DNA from: Fidelibacterota bacterium
Lineage (GTDB): Bacteria > Fidelibacterota > Marinisomatia > SCGC-AAA003-L08 > D37C17
Reading direction: 5' to 3'
DNA: 43,719 bases
Assembly: GCA_002719095.1 (NCBI GenBank)
Contig: PBGO01000020.1
Coordinates: 31,266-74,984, forward strand
Shown here: positions 8,363 to 17,455 of the stretch, piece by piece
Layout: every line of letters begins with the position of its first letter
How positions within the stretch are numbered: position 1 is the first letter of the stretch
Position numbers and translations under genes: made by a program
The notes under the pieces: generated by a model
Seen by the model: only the letters and a program-made list of their open reading frames with translations
Database searches by the model: none
What the model was told of the DNA's origin: nothing

Positions 8363-9064
8363 TTGAGTACTAAAGAGCGCATAGAAATTATTTCTTGTGG
8401 CCCTGGTCTGAGTGAGGTAAATAGCCAATGTGGTCGTTCGTCTGATTGGTTAAGTAATCTTATAAATAACGACTCATTCCCTATAGATAAAATCAATGCC
8501 TATAAATCAGAGATGCCCACTTTATCAGAACAAGTAGTATGGATAATTCTTGGTAGTAAACATTCAGTTTATGATTCGTATAAATGGATTAGTAACTTAA
8601 AATCTAAAATTTTAGATGCTATACAAATCAATATACCAATGTTGGGTATTTGCTTTGGACACCAAATTATTTTGAGTGCTTTAGGAGCAAAAGTTGTAAA
8701 AAATAAGAAAGGTTGGGAAATTGGAAGTTCAAAAATTTCTCTCACAGACAAAGGCGTCGAATCCAGGCTATTCAAGGGAATTGAAAAAAAAATGATTGTT
8801 TACGAATCTCACCAAGATACTGTAACAGAATTACCAAAAAATATTTCAGTTCTAGCAAAGAATAGCTATGGTTTACAATCCTTTTCTTATGGTAAAAATA
8901 CATTTGGCGTCCAATTTCACCCTGAGTTTAATAGCCAAATTATGAATTCGTATATGTCCGCTCGATCAAAAACTATTAAAAATATTAATAATTTTACTGT
9001 CACTGAAGTTAATAGTGGTAGAAAAGTAGTCAGTAATTTCATAGAATTAAATTTTAGGAGATAG
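8363..9064 (+). CDS. Class I glutamine amidotransferase-like protein
   Basis: This is a stand-alone GATase1 domain related to the GMP synthase-type amidotransferases. It has the nucleophile elbow GICFGHQ (Cys 97) and the catalytic His-Glu pair in VQFHPEF (His 186, Glu 188), so the glutaminase or gamma-glutamyl hydrolase triad is complete. No synthase partner is adjacent; the next gene is an ATPase. The start is TTG at 8363, backed by AAGGAG (8352-8357); no ATG fits. It probably hydrolyses an amide or gamma-glutamyl bond, but the substrate is unknown. It is likely cotranscribed with the following ATPase gene, 3 bases away. Confidence 0.75.
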   Translation: MSTKERIEIISCGPGLSEVNSQCGRSSDWLSNLINNDSFPIDKINAYKSEMPTLSEQVVWIILGSKHSVYDSYKWISNLKSKILDAIQINIPMLGICFGHQIILSALGAKVVKNKKGWEIGSSKISLTDKGVESRLFKGIEKKMIVYESHQDTVTELPKNISVLAKNSYGLQSFSYGKNTFGVQFHPEFNSQIMNSYMSARSKTIKNINNFTVTEVNSGRKVVSNFIELNFRR

Positions 9065-9067
9065 AAG

Positions 9068-9721
9068 ATGAGAAATTCTTTATACAGCATGAAAAAGGTA
9101 ATATTTAAAAATAAAAGTTTTAAACTTAATATTAATAAATTTGATATTCATAGAGGTGCAATATATTTAGTCGGAGGTAAAATATCTTCGGGTAAATCAA
9201 TTTTTTTAAAGCTTTTAAATAATTCAATTAGTTACAGAGGGTTAATAAAATATGAAAATGAAGACTTATCTCAATTGAGCAAAAATATTATTAATAAAGA
9301 TATTTTACATCTTAATTCAGACCTGCCCTTTTCTTTCAAAACCGTAAAAAATTATATTAATCATTTCGCGGATAAATACGATACAATTCAAAAAAATAAA
9401 AAAGATATTAAGAGTTTAGTAAGAAGACTTGGAGCCTCTAAAATCATGAATAAAAGAGTTTTTACGCTCTCTAAAAGCCAAAGAAGAATTGTAAGCTTAA
9501 TTTCTGTAATATCTGCTGATTCAAAAGTTTTAATCATCGATGATTTGGATTTGTACTTAACTACTGATGAACTAAAAATTTTAAAAACTGTATTAATAAA
9601 GAAAGCAAATTATGATGGAGTGACTATTGTAGCTGGTTGCAGATACTATTATAATTTCCCTAAATTTGCTTCTGTAAATATAACTCTCGATTCTGGAAGG
9701 ATAGTAAAAGTAAGATCTTAA
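9068..9721 (+). CDS. Degenerate ABC-type ATPase, orphan
   Basis: This 217-residue protein resembles an ABC transporter nucleotide-binding domain but departs from it at several sites. The Walker A is GGKISSGKS (36-44). The signature is LSKSQRR instead of LSGGQ (134-140). Walker B is VLIIDDLD (154-161), with Asp where the catalytic Glu is expected. The H-loop His is not apparent (VAGCRYYY). It may bind ATP but hydrolyse it poorly. No permease gene lies nearby. The start has GGAG at 9057-9060 and follows the amidotransferase stop by 3 bases. It could be a degenerate exporter subunit or a regulatory ATPase; I cannot say which. Confidence 0.65.
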   Translation: MRNSLYSMKKVIFKNKSFKLNINKFDIHRGAIYLVGGKISSGKSIFLKLLNNSISYRGLIKYENEDLSQLSKNIINKDILHLNSDLPFSFKTVKNYINHFADKYDTIQKNKKDIKSLVRRLGASKIMNKRVFTLSKSQRRIVSLISVISADSKVLIIDDLDLYLTTDELKILKTVLIKKANYDGVTIVAGCRYYYNFPKFASVNITLDSGRIVKVRS

Positions 9722-9762
9722 TTAAATATATATATTTTATTTCAATTTCTAATTTGTTATAT

Positions 9763-9782
9763 TAAACCGACCGGTCGGTTTA
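9763..9782. promoter_or_regulatory. Perfect 20-bp TetR-type operator
   Basis: TAAACCGACCGGTCGGTTTA is a perfect 20-bp palindrome and a striking GC-rich island in this AT-rich DNA. It sits 4 bases before the ATG of a TetR-family gene heading the beta-oxidation operon. ACCGACCGGTCGGT-like sites are typical TetR/AcrR operators. A possible -10 (TATATT, 9758-9763) touches its left edge, so a bound repressor would cover the start site and the ribosome landing zone. Confidence 0.8.
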
Positions 9783-9786
9783 TTAT

Positions 9787-10383
9787 ATGAGTGTAAACAA
9801 ACAAGAAAATACAAAAAAAAAGATTCTAGATTCTGCTTTTGATGTCTTTGTGAAAAATGGTTACAAAGACACTACTATGTCTCATATAGTTAGAGAGTCA
9901 GGACTTAGTAAAGGTGCAATTTATCATTATTACAAAAGTAAGAAAGATTTATTCATTAGTTTAATTGATCATTGGGAGATATTTAGTTTTCCTGACTTTT
10001 ACTCAAAATCGAACAAAGATGAAAGTGCTCAAGAAACTTTAATGAGATTTGCTGATACAGTTTATGAAGTTTTTTGTAAAAGACCTCATGTTTTTCTGGC
10101 AGAGATTGAATTTTGGGCATTAGCTAATAAGGATAAGGAAATTAATGATAGATCAAAAGTTTTATACGATAAAATCCTAAAGCTTTTTGAGCTCGTATTA
10201 AATAAAGGAATTAGAAACAAGGAGTTTAAAAAAATTGATACAAAAACAATTTCTGTAGAACTGTTATCAGTTTTTCAGGGAATAAATTGGTTTTGTTTAT
10301 TTGGAGGCAACAAAAGAGAGGTGGAAAAATATCTCCATCAATCTGTTCACACAATATTAGAAGGAATAAGGAGTAAATCATGA
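9787..10383 (+). CDS. TetR-family regulator of the beta-oxidation operon
   Basis: The N-terminus is a TetR/AcrR helix-turn-helix: KKILDSAFDVFVKNGY, then MSHIVRESGLSKGAIYHYY and the KSKKDLF closing segment. The C-terminal ligand and dimer domain (about 60-198) is not specific by eye. It reads into the acyl-CoA dehydrogenase gene with a 4-base overlap (ATGA), so it controls its own operon through the palindrome just upstream. By analogy with FadR/PsrA-type TetR repressors, the inducer is probably a long-chain acyl-CoA, but this is inference. No Shine-Dalgarno precedes the ATG, because the palindrome occupies that space. Confidence 0.88.
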   Translation: MSVNKQENTKKKILDSAFDVFVKNGYKDTTMSHIVRESGLSKGAIYHYYKSKKDLFISLIDHWEIFSFPDFYSKSNKDESAQETLMRFADTVYEVFCKRPHVFLAEIEFWALANKDKEINDRSKVLYDKILKLFELVLNKGIRNKEFKKIDTKTISVELLSVFQGINWFCLFGGNKREVEKYLHQSVHTILEGIRSKS

Positions 10384-12185
10384 CAGAAGATATGTTAGTT
10401 GAGAATGAGATAAATACAAGTTTTGAGATAGATTTTTCAAAGTTGCAAGGTAGGGGCGGAAAGTTTATTATTTCCCCAATTGGCTCTGATAAGGTTTTTT
10501 GTAGAGAAAGTTTTAGTGAAGATCACAGAATGTTCGAGAGTGCTGCGTTAGAATTTGCTCAAAAAACAATCTTTCCAATGAGAGAGAAACTTGAGTCACA
10601 TAACAAAGAGGCTTCGCTTGAAGTTTTTAAGCAAATGGGAGAACTTGGCTTTCTGGGCGTTGATACACCTGAAGAATTTGGGGGGCTAGGATTAGACAAA
10701 ACAACTGCTTGTATAGTATGTGATATTTTATCTTATGGAGGAAGCGTATCGATAATGGTAACACAGGCTGCACACACCGGAATTGCTTCTCTTCCAATAA
10801 TATGGTATGGAACAAAAACACAAAAAGAAAAATATTTACCCAAGCTTGCCTCAGGTGAATGGATGGGTTGCTATGCATTAACTGAACCCGCGGCAGGTTC
10901 TGATGCCTTGTCAGGACAAATGAAAGCTAAATTAAGTGAAGATGGAAAACACTATCTCTTGTCTGGTCAAAAAATATATATTACAAATGGTGGTTGGTCA
11001 GATGTATGCGTAACATTTGCAAATGTTGATGGAAAGTACACTGGATTTATTGTTGATAAGGACTGTCCAGGTTGGGTTGCAGGTGAAGAAGAAAAAAAGA
11101 TGGGTATTAAAGGTTCCTCAACTGTAACTCTCTTCTTTGAAGATTGTAAGGTACCTTTAGAAAATATGATTGGTAATGTTGGGCAAGGTTCTGCAATAGC
11201 TTTTAATGTTCTTTATGCTGGTAGATATAAACTAGGAGTCAGCGCTGCAGCGGGAGCAAAAATTTGTACAAACTTATCTTATGATTTTGCTAACGAAAGA
11301 GAGCAGTTTTCAAGGAAAATAGCTAACTTTTCAATGATGAAGAGAAAAATGTCTGATATGGTCGTCAAGTGTTGGGAAGCAGATTCTTTAAATTATATGA
11401 CTTCAGGTTCTATTGATGAATCAATTAAAGATTTTGATAAAACTAGCCCAGACTATTTTGAGAAAGTACAAAAAGTAATCGAAGATCACGCTATTGAGGC
11501 ATCATTGTGTAAAGTTGTTGGTTCAGAGGCACTGGCATTTTCAGTTGATGAGGGCGTTCAAATTCACGGTGGCGCAGGATACATTGAAGACTATCCTATT
11601 TGCGCTATGTACAGAGATGAGCGCATAAATAGAATTTTCGAAGGTACAAACGAAATTAATAGGCTTTTGATTGCTGGTACAGCTCTTAAAAAAGCTTTGT
11701 TAGAAGATATTCCAATTAGAGATTCAATTCTTAGCAGAGCAACCGAGTGGGTTCCGAACGATTTGTTTGTTGATGAAGATATTTTGACTGAAGCCAAAGT
11801 TGTTGAATTTTGCAGATCATTAAATCTATATGTTTTTAATTTGTTAATTACTAAATACGGACAAGATTTAAAAAACGAACAATGGGTCCTTGAGCCTTAT
11901 GCAGATGTTCTTATCTCATTGTCAATACTTGATACAACTATTAAAAGATATATTCAAGCTAATGACTTAAAGAAAACTGATATGTTGCCTGTTTTAAAAC
12001 TATCAGTTGCTAATCAATATCAAAGTATGATGCTTAATGCTTTTGATATTTTGGCAAGTATCGATGAAAACAGTGATTTTCTGAAAGAACAAGTGACCAG
12101 TCTTAAATATAGTCCTAATAAAATTGGCTTAAAGAAAAATGTTTACAGAGATTTAGATAAATATGGTAAGTATTATTTAGACTAA
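10380..12185 (+). CDS. fadE: Acyl-CoA dehydrogenase (FadE-like)
   Basis: This flavoprotein performs the first step of fatty acid beta-oxidation and passes electrons to electron-transfer flavoprotein. Visible motifs are ALTEPAAGSDA (FAD/substrate), ITNGGWSDV, GIKGSSTVTLFFEDC and QIHGGAGYIEDYP. RIFEGTNEIN carries the probable catalytic Glu (about 421). The 601 residues include a C-terminal helical extension of about 170 residues, as in the Bacillus FadE (YusJ) type, longer than medium-chain enzymes of about 380. The ATG overlaps the regulator stop. No etf genes are seen in this window. Confidence 0.93.
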   Translation: MTEDMLVENEINTSFEIDFSKLQGRGGKFIISPIGSDKVFCRESFSEDHRMFESAALEFAQKTIFPMREKLESHNKEASLEVFKQMGELGFLGVDTPEEFGGLGLDKTTACIVCDILSYGGSVSIMVTQAAHTGIASLPIIWYGTKTQKEKYLPKLASGEWMGCYALTEPAAGSDALSGQMKAKLSEDGKHYLLSGQKIYITNGGWSDVCVTFANVDGKYTGFIVDKDCPGWVAGEEEKKMGIKGSSTVTLFFEDCKVPLENMIGNVGQGSAIAFNVLYAGRYKLGVSAAAGAKICTNLSYDFANEREQFSRKIANFSMMKRKMSDMVVKCWEADSLNYMTSGSIDESIKDFDKTSPDYFEKVQKVIEDHAIEASLCKVVGSEALAFSVDEGVQIHGGAGYIEDYPICAMYRDERINRIFEGTNEINRLLIAGTALKKALLEDIPIRDSILSRATEWVPNDLFVDEDILTEAKVVEFCRSLNLYVFNLLITKYGQDLKNEQWVLEPYADVLISLSILDTTIKRYIQANDLKKTDMLPVLKLSVANQYQSMMLNAFDILASIDENSDFLKEQVTSLKYSPNKIGLKKNVYRDLDKYGKYYLD

Positions 12186-12200
12186 TAAGGAGTTTAGCAT

Positions 12201-13331
12201 ATGAGAAATACAGTTATTTTAGATGCAGTTAGAAGTCCCATAGGACTTAAGAGTGGTAAGCTTGTAGGTATCAGGCCAGATGATTTAACGTCTGAAGTAG
12301 TTAAAGCATTACTTGAAAGAAATCCAGATTTCTCAAAGGAAAATATAGAGGATGTAGTCATTGGCTGTGCTTTTCCCGAAGGTTCTCAAGGTATGCTCAT
12401 TTCTAGAGGTGTATCAATATTATCTGGGATTCCAAAAGAATCAGCCGCAAAAGTTGTAAACAGATTTTGTGGTTCAGCCATGGATGCTGTACATCAAGTT
12501 AGTCAGGCAATCGATGCAGGAGATATAAGCTGTGGTTTAGCTGGTGGGGTTGAAGACATGTTTGGAGTACCTATGGGAGGTTTTAATCCAGATTTCAACC
12601 CTGAGTTGTACGAAAATGAATATTACATTGGTATGGGTGAGACAGCTGAAAATCTAGCTAATGAGCTTCAAATTGCAAGAGAGGAGCAAGAAGAATTTTC
12701 AATAAACTCACATAAAAAAGCTCTCAGAGCTATTAAAAATGGTAATTTTGAAAATGAAATCGTTCCCATTACATTTAACGGAGAAACAATCTCTATTGAC
12801 GAAGGGCCAAGAGAACCTGATCTTGAAAAGATTAAGTCGTTAAGTCCTGCTTTTGACGTTAATGGGTCTATCACTCCAGCTACCTCTAGTCCAATATCAA
12901 TTGGTGCTTCTGCTTTGCTTATGATGGATGAAAAGATGGCGCAAAAGTATGGCTTAAGTTATGAATTTAAAATCATTGGCAGGTCTATAGCGGGTGTCGA
13001 TTGGAGGACTATGGGTGCAGGTCCTTTACCAGCTACTGAAAAAGTATTAAAAAAGACAGGGCTTAATATTAATGATATTGATGCTATCGAACTAAATGAA
13101 GCATTTGCAGCTCAATCTTTATATGTTATTAAAAAAGGAGGATGGGATATTGATAAAATAAATATTAATGGCGGAGCAATTGCCCTAGGTCATCCTTTGG
13201 GTTGTTCAGGAAGTCGCATCATAGGAACCTTAATGAATGTTATGAAGCAAAATGATTTGAAGTATGGCTTGGCTACGATGTGTATTGGCACAGGGCAAGG
13301 TATAGCAACAATAATTGAGAGGATTAAATAA
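12201..13331 (+). CDS. fadA: Acetyl-CoA acyltransferase (3-ketoacyl-CoA thiolase)
   Basis: This enzyme cleaves 3-ketoacyl-CoA with CoA to give acetyl-CoA and a shortened acyl-CoA, the last step of the cycle. The catalytic residues are all present: Cys 90 in NRFCGSAMDA, His 331 in GGAIALGHPLGCSG and Cys 361 in CIGTGQG. At 376 residues it is slightly shorter than most thiolases (about 390). ATG 12201 is preceded by AAGGAG (12187-12192), 8 bases away. Its stop shares one base with the next start, so coupling with the hydroxyacyl-CoA dehydrogenase is tight. Operon membership indicates degradation rather than biosynthesis. Confidence 0.94.
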   Translation: MRNTVILDAVRSPIGLKSGKLVGIRPDDLTSEVVKALLERNPDFSKENIEDVVIGCAFPEGSQGMLISRGVSILSGIPKESAAKVVNRFCGSAMDAVHQVSQAIDAGDISCGLAGGVEDMFGVPMGGFNPDFNPELYENEYYIGMGETAENLANELQIAREEQEEFSINSHKKALRAIKNGNFENEIVPITFNGETISIDEGPREPDLEKIKSLSPAFDVNGSITPATSSPISIGASALLMMDEKMAQKYGLSYEFKIIGRSIAGVDWRTMGAGPLPATEKVLKKTGLNINDIDAIELNEAFAAQSLYVIKKGGWDIDKININGGAIALGHPLGCSGSRIIGTLMNVMKQNDLKYGLATMCIGTGQGIATIIERIK

Positions 13332-15667
13332 TGAATATCAAAAAAGTAGGAGTTCTTGGTTGTGGTGTAATGGGCGGGCAAATTGCAGCACATTTAAATA
13401 ATGTTGGTTTAGATGTTATTGCTTTTGATCTTGACACTAAAATTGCTCAGAATGGTATTGATGCGACCAAAAAAATGAAGCCAAGTCCTTTTTATAACAT
13501 AAAAACCGCAGAAAGAATCAAAGTTGCATCTTTTGATGATTTGGAATTGGTGAAAGATTGTGATTGGGTCATTGAAGCCATTGCTGAAAAAATTGAATGG
13601 AAAACAGGTTTGTATTCAAAACTTGCTCCCTTCTTATCCAAAGACGCAATATTGACGTCTAACACATCGGGATTATTACTATCCGATTTAACTGAAGCAA
13701 TGAATGATAGCTTAAAAAAGAAATTTTTTATTACTCATTTCTTCAACCCACCTAGATACATGAAGCTTGTTGAGTTTGTAACTTCTAGTGATAACGAAAC
13801 CTCAACAATAGAATATATGAAAAATTTTATGACCAATGTTTTAGGAAAAGGTGTTGTTTTTGCCAAAGATACGCCAAATTTCATAGCAAATAGAATTGGA
13901 ACTTATGGAATGATGGTTTGTTTGCAGCAGGCGCATAAAAATAATTTATCAGTTGAGGATGTTGACTCATGGACAGGAACCCTCGTTGGAAGACCAAAAA
14001 GTGGTACATTCCGTACCGCTGATATAGTTGGCTTAGATACTTTATCTTTTGTTGCTAAAACAGCTTTTGACAAGTGTACTGATGATCCCGAACGTCAGAT
14101 TTTTGAAATTCCTGACTATTTAGAAAGTATGATTAAGCAAGGACGTTTAGGTCAAAAAAGTGGTCAAGGTTTTTACAAAAAAATTGATAAAGGTGTTATT
14201 CATTCCTTGTCTCTCAAAACGCTAGAATATTCACCCATGGAAAAAAAACGTTATGGCTCAATAAGGATAGCAAAAGAAAGTACTGACTTAAAAGAAAGAT
14301 TAAAGTCGCTCGTTAAGGTTGATGATCCTTGTGGAAACTTCATATGGGAATCTCTATCGCATACTTTAACATATGCTGCTTCATTGAATGTAAAAATTTC
14401 TGAGGATATTGTAAGTATTGATAATGCGATGAAATGGGGGTTTGGCTGGGATCTTGGGCCATTTGAAGTTTGGGATGCGTTAGGTTTTGATTATACAATA
14501 AATAGAATGAAAGAGGAAGGAAAGGATGTACCACAATGGGTGCGTTACATGTATAAAAAGAATGACAATTGTTTTTATAGATATACTTCTGGAGTCAAAG
14601 AATACTATGACTTCAAAACATCAACCTACAAGCCAATTGAAATGCCTTCAGATACATTGTCATTTGAAATAGCAAATGAAAACAACAATTTAATTCGTAG
14701 AAATTGGTCAGCATCAGTTTTTGATTTAGGTGATGAAGTTGCTGGTGTTGAGTTTCATTCAGCTCTAAAAAAGGAATTAAATCCAATTGATGGCTCTATT
14801 CTTCAGACCCTTGATTATGCTCTGGATTGGGTTTCTCAACATGATTTTAAAGGTCTTGTTATATCTGGAGATGGTCCAAATTTTTGTGCCGGAGCTAATT
14901 TAAATATGATTTTAGCCATGGCAGAACGAAAAGATTGGGATTCAATCAATCAAGTTACTGAGCTTATGCAAAACATCATGCAGAAGATAAGATTTTCAGA
15001 TTTCCCAGTTATTGCTGCTCCGTACGGATTAGTTCTTGGTGGTGGATTTGAGACTATTGGAGCATGTGATAGAATTGTTGCTGCTGCAGAGTCTTATGTG
15101 GGTTTAGTTGAAGTTGGTGTTGGTTTAATTCCTGGTGCAGGAGGAAATCTACGAATGATTAGTAATTTAAGCAGTAAAATGAATTCCGCGATGCCTGGAG
15201 CTTTTCCTGTAGTCCAAAGAGCATTTGAGACTGTTGGTTTTGCAAAAGTAGGAACATCTGCTCATCACGCTAAATCATATGGTTATCTTACTGAAGAAGA
15301 TATAATAGTACCTAATAGAGATCAAATTTTGAGTAAAAGTAAAAAAGAAATCTTGAAGATGTCACCTGGATACAAATCGCCTGTAGTTCAAAGTTTTAAA
15401 TTACCTGGTGCAAGTGGAAGACTTGTAATTAAGAGTTCTATAAAAAGTTTTGTAAAAGCAGGTAAAATTTCAGAGCATGATGCCTTGATTGCTGAAAAAT
15501 TAGGTTATGTTCTTACTGGTGGTAGCAAAGGTGGTCCTTTGAGCCCAGTTGATGAGCAATACCTTTTAGATATAGAAAGAGAAGTTTTTGTCAGTTTGTG
15601 TGGTGAGCAAAAAACACTTGATAGGATAGGTTTTATGCTTAAAAAGGGTAAGCCATTAAGAAATTAA
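13331..15667 (+). CDS. fadN: 3-hydroxyacyl-CoA dehydrogenase/enoyl-CoA hydratase fusion
   Basis: This bifunctional protein carries the two middle steps of beta-oxidation. The dehydrogenase comes first: NAD site GVLGCGVMGGQIAAHL (7-22), then SNTSGLLLSDL, ITHFFNPPRYMKLVEFV and KDTPNFIANRIG. A crotonase-type hydratase follows from about residue 470: SGDGPNFCAGANLNM, GLVLGGGFETIGACD and GLIPGAGG. This domain order is that of Bacillus FadN (YusL), the reverse of E. coli FadB, and 778 residues fits. It is the last gene of the operon and ends 7 bases from the convergent proline dehydrogenase, with no clear hairpin between them. Confidence 0.93.
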   Translation: MNIKKVGVLGCGVMGGQIAAHLNNVGLDVIAFDLDTKIAQNGIDATKKMKPSPFYNIKTAERIKVASFDDLELVKDCDWVIEAIAEKIEWKTGLYSKLAPFLSKDAILTSNTSGLLLSDLTEAMNDSLKKKFFITHFFNPPRYMKLVEFVTSSDNETSTIEYMKNFMTNVLGKGVVFAKDTPNFIANRIGTYGMMVCLQQAHKNNLSVEDVDSWTGTLVGRPKSGTFRTADIVGLDTLSFVAKTAFDKCTDDPERQIFEIPDYLESMIKQGRLGQKSGQGFYKKIDKGVIHSLSLKTLEYSPMEKKRYGSIRIAKESTDLKERLKSLVKVDDPCGNFIWESLSHTLTYAASLNVKISEDIVSIDNAMKWGFGWDLGPFEVWDALGFDYTINRMKEEGKDVPQWVRYMYKKNDNCFYRYTSGVKEYYDFKTSTYKPIEMPSDTLSFEIANENNNLIRRNWSASVFDLGDEVAGVEFHSALKKELNPIDGSILQTLDYALDWVSQHDFKGLVISGDGPNFCAGANLNMILAMAERKDWDSINQVTELMQNIMQKIRFSDFPVIAAPYGLVLGGGFETIGACDRIVAAAESYVGLVEVGVGLIPGAGGNLRMISNLSSKMNSAMPGAFPVVQRAFETVGFAKVGTSAHHAKSYGYLTEEDIIVPNRDQILSKSKKEILKMSPGYKSPVVQSFKLPGASGRLVIKSSIKSFVKAGKISEHDALIAEKLGYVLTGGSKGGPLSPVDEQYLLDIEREVFVSLCGEQKTLDRIGFMLKKGKPLRN

Positions 15668-15674
15668 TTAATAT

Positions 15675-16574
15675 CTATCTCTTAAATATATTTAATAATA
15701 CGTACTTTGCAATACTTGGATTTTCTTTAATCCTTCTCATAGAATAGTCGTACCAGTCTTCGCCAAATGGAAGATAAAGTCTTGTTTTGAAACTATTTTC
15801 TTGATTTCTTGCAAACCATTTTTGTAGTGGGACTCCGTAAAGAGCTTGGAATTCAAATTCATTACTTTTCATTTTATATTTTTTTATGAGCTCATAACTT
15901 TTTTCTAAAAGATGTTCATCATGGGTTGCTATGCCAATGTATATTTTTCTTGAAAATGCATATTCTAAAATATCAAGAAAGTTTTTATTTATGTCTGATT
16001 TTTTTTCAAAAGCAATTTCGTTTGATTCAGAATAAATACCCTTACAAAGCCTAATGTTTAAATTCTTATTTTTTAGTTTTTTTAAATCGTGTAAGGATTT
16101 TTTTAAATACGATTGTATTACAATTCCAACATTGTTTTGATTCTTGGATAAATTTTTATATGCTTCTATTGATAAATTAGTATATCTGGAATCCTCCATG
16201 TCAATTCTAATGAAATTTGATAGTTTCAAAGCTTGATTGGCAAGTAATGCAAGATTTTTTTTGAATAATGAATCATTGACATCTTGACCAATGTGTGAGG
16301 GCTTAACGGAAATGTTTGCATCAATATTATTATCGTAAATTTTGATGAGTAATTTTTTATACAAATCAGTTATTTTTGACGATTCTTCTTTTGTTGTTGT
16401 ATGCTCGCCTAGGATATCTAGTGTCAACACGAAACCTTTCGCATTAAGTTCTCTGCAAATTGACAAAGTCTCTTCAATTGTGAAACCAGCAATATATCTA
16501 CTTGAAAAAAATTTGATAAAATTTTCAGGAAAAAATTTCAAAATCTCAAAGAAAAAAGCATTTATTAATTTCAT
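15675..16574 (-). CDS. putM: Proline dehydrogenase, monofunctional
   Basis: This FAD enzyme oxidises proline to pyrroline-5-carboxylate and passes electrons to the quinone pool. Motifs of the ProDH TIM barrel are present: ANISVKPSHIG, NIRLCKGIY, FEFQALYGVP and LPFGEDWYDYSMRR, whose Arg pair binds the proline carboxylate. At 299 residues it is the short form with no P5C dehydrogenase domain, like Bacillus PutB or FadM/YusM. No P5C dehydrogenase gene is seen here. It converges on fadN and stands alone on the minus strand. Its divergent neighbour is the flavin reductase 153 bases away. Confidence 0.9.
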   Translation of the reverse strand: MKLINAFFFEILKFFPENFIKFFSSRYIAGFTIEETLSICRELNAKGFVLTLDILGEHTTTKEESSKITDLYKKLLIKIYDNNIDANISVKPSHIGQDVNDSLFKKNLALLANQALKLSNFIRIDMEDSRYTNLSIEAYKNLSKNQNNVGIVIQSYLKKSLHDLKKLKNKNLNIRLCKGIYSESNEIAFEKKSDINKNFLDILEYAFSRKIYIGIATHDEHLLEKSYELIKKYKMKSNEFEFQALYGVPLQKWFARNQENSFKTRLYLPFGEDWYDYSMRRIKENPSIAKYVLLNIFKR

Positions 16575-16636
16575 TTTTAGCGTCTTTTAGGTTTTTTTGT
16601 AAAAATTATCTAATTAAATATATAAATGTACAATAA

Positions 16637-16655
16637 AAGTTTGGCTACAAAACTT
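16637..16655. promoter_or_regulatory. Weak inverted repeat in divergent promoter region
   Basis: AAGTTT-GGCTACA-AAACTT is a short inverted repeat in the 153-base gap between divergent putM and the flavin reductase gene. The gap must contain promoters for both genes. I can see no clear -35/-10 pair. The repeat may be an operator or chance. Confidence 0.2.
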
Positions 16656-16727
16656 AAGTAAGGGTAAATTATATATATTTGTTTAATCAAATTACGACAC
16701 TTTTCATATTACATTTAGGAGATATTT

Positions 16728-17435
16728 ATGTCATATTCGCCAAAAACTTGGATTAAGGGCAATTTTAAGAGCATAGAAAAAATTACAAAGTTGACATGGA
16801 AGTTTGTTATTGAGTTAGAAAATACTTTTAATTATAAAGCAGGTCAGTTTGTTAATATCAAAGTAAATGGGGTAACCAGAAGCTATTCTATTGCTTCTTA
16901 CGATTCTGGTAAGAATACTTTTGAATTATTGATTGTTAAACTCGAAGGAGGAGCTTTGACCACAATGCTTTTTGGCTCAATTAAAGAGGGTGATGAACTT
17001 GAGGCTAAGGGTCCATATGGTCATTTCTTGTTACCTGAAAAGATTGAAAACGACTTATTTTTCATATGTACAGGTACGGGCTTAGCGCCATTTAGAAGCA
17101 TGCTCGATTTAATTATTCAGCAAAATCTATCTCACCAAAAAATATATTTAATTTTTGGTACAAGAACTAAAGACGATCTCTTGTGCTATGATGAGATAAA
17201 CAAAATGAAAAAAAGTGTTGATGGTCTTAATTACGTTCCTGTTCTTTCGAGAGAAGAATGGGATGGTGCCACTGGCTATGTCCATAAGCATTACAAGCAA
17301 ATTATCGAAAGCAATAAGTTAAAAGATCCGATATTTTATTTATGCGGATGGCGAGATATGATTATTGAATCTAGGAACAACTTAAAAGATATGGGTTATG
17401 ATACAAAAAAAATCATTTGTGAGATATATGATTAA
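16728..17435 (+). CDS. Ferredoxin/flavodoxin-NADP+ reductase-like flavoprotein
   Basis: This is an FNR-superfamily oxidoreductase of 235 residues. The FAD-binding motif is RSYSIAS (RxYS type) within AGQFVNIKVNGVTRSYSIAS. The nicotinamide domain has FFICTGTGLAPFRSM, LIFGTRTKDDLLCYDEI and FYLCGWRDMI. No iron-sulfur domain is fused, so it needs a separate electron partner such as ferredoxin or flavodoxin. The ATG has TAGGAG upstream. It stands 20 bases before the thioesterase-nqr run and may be part of that unit. The partner protein and the NADH or NADPH preference are not decided by what I can see. Confidence 0.82.
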   Translation: MSYSPKTWIKGNFKSIEKITKLTWKFVIELENTFNYKAGQFVNIKVNGVTRSYSIASYDSGKNTFELLIVKLEGGALTTMLFGSIKEGDELEAKGPYGHFLLPEKIENDLFFICTGTGLAPFRSMLDLIIQQNLSHQKIYLIFGTRTKDDLLCYDEINKMKKSVDGLNYVPVLSREEWDGATGYVHKHYKQIIESNKLKDPIFYLCGWRDMIIESRNNLKDMGYDTKKIICEIYD

Positions 17436-17455
17436 CACCATTAATTTTATATAAT

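Noticed and set aside
16342-16590. 82-codon + strand ORF opposite putM
   Set aside because: It is antisense to a well-supported proline dehydrogenase and has no domain.
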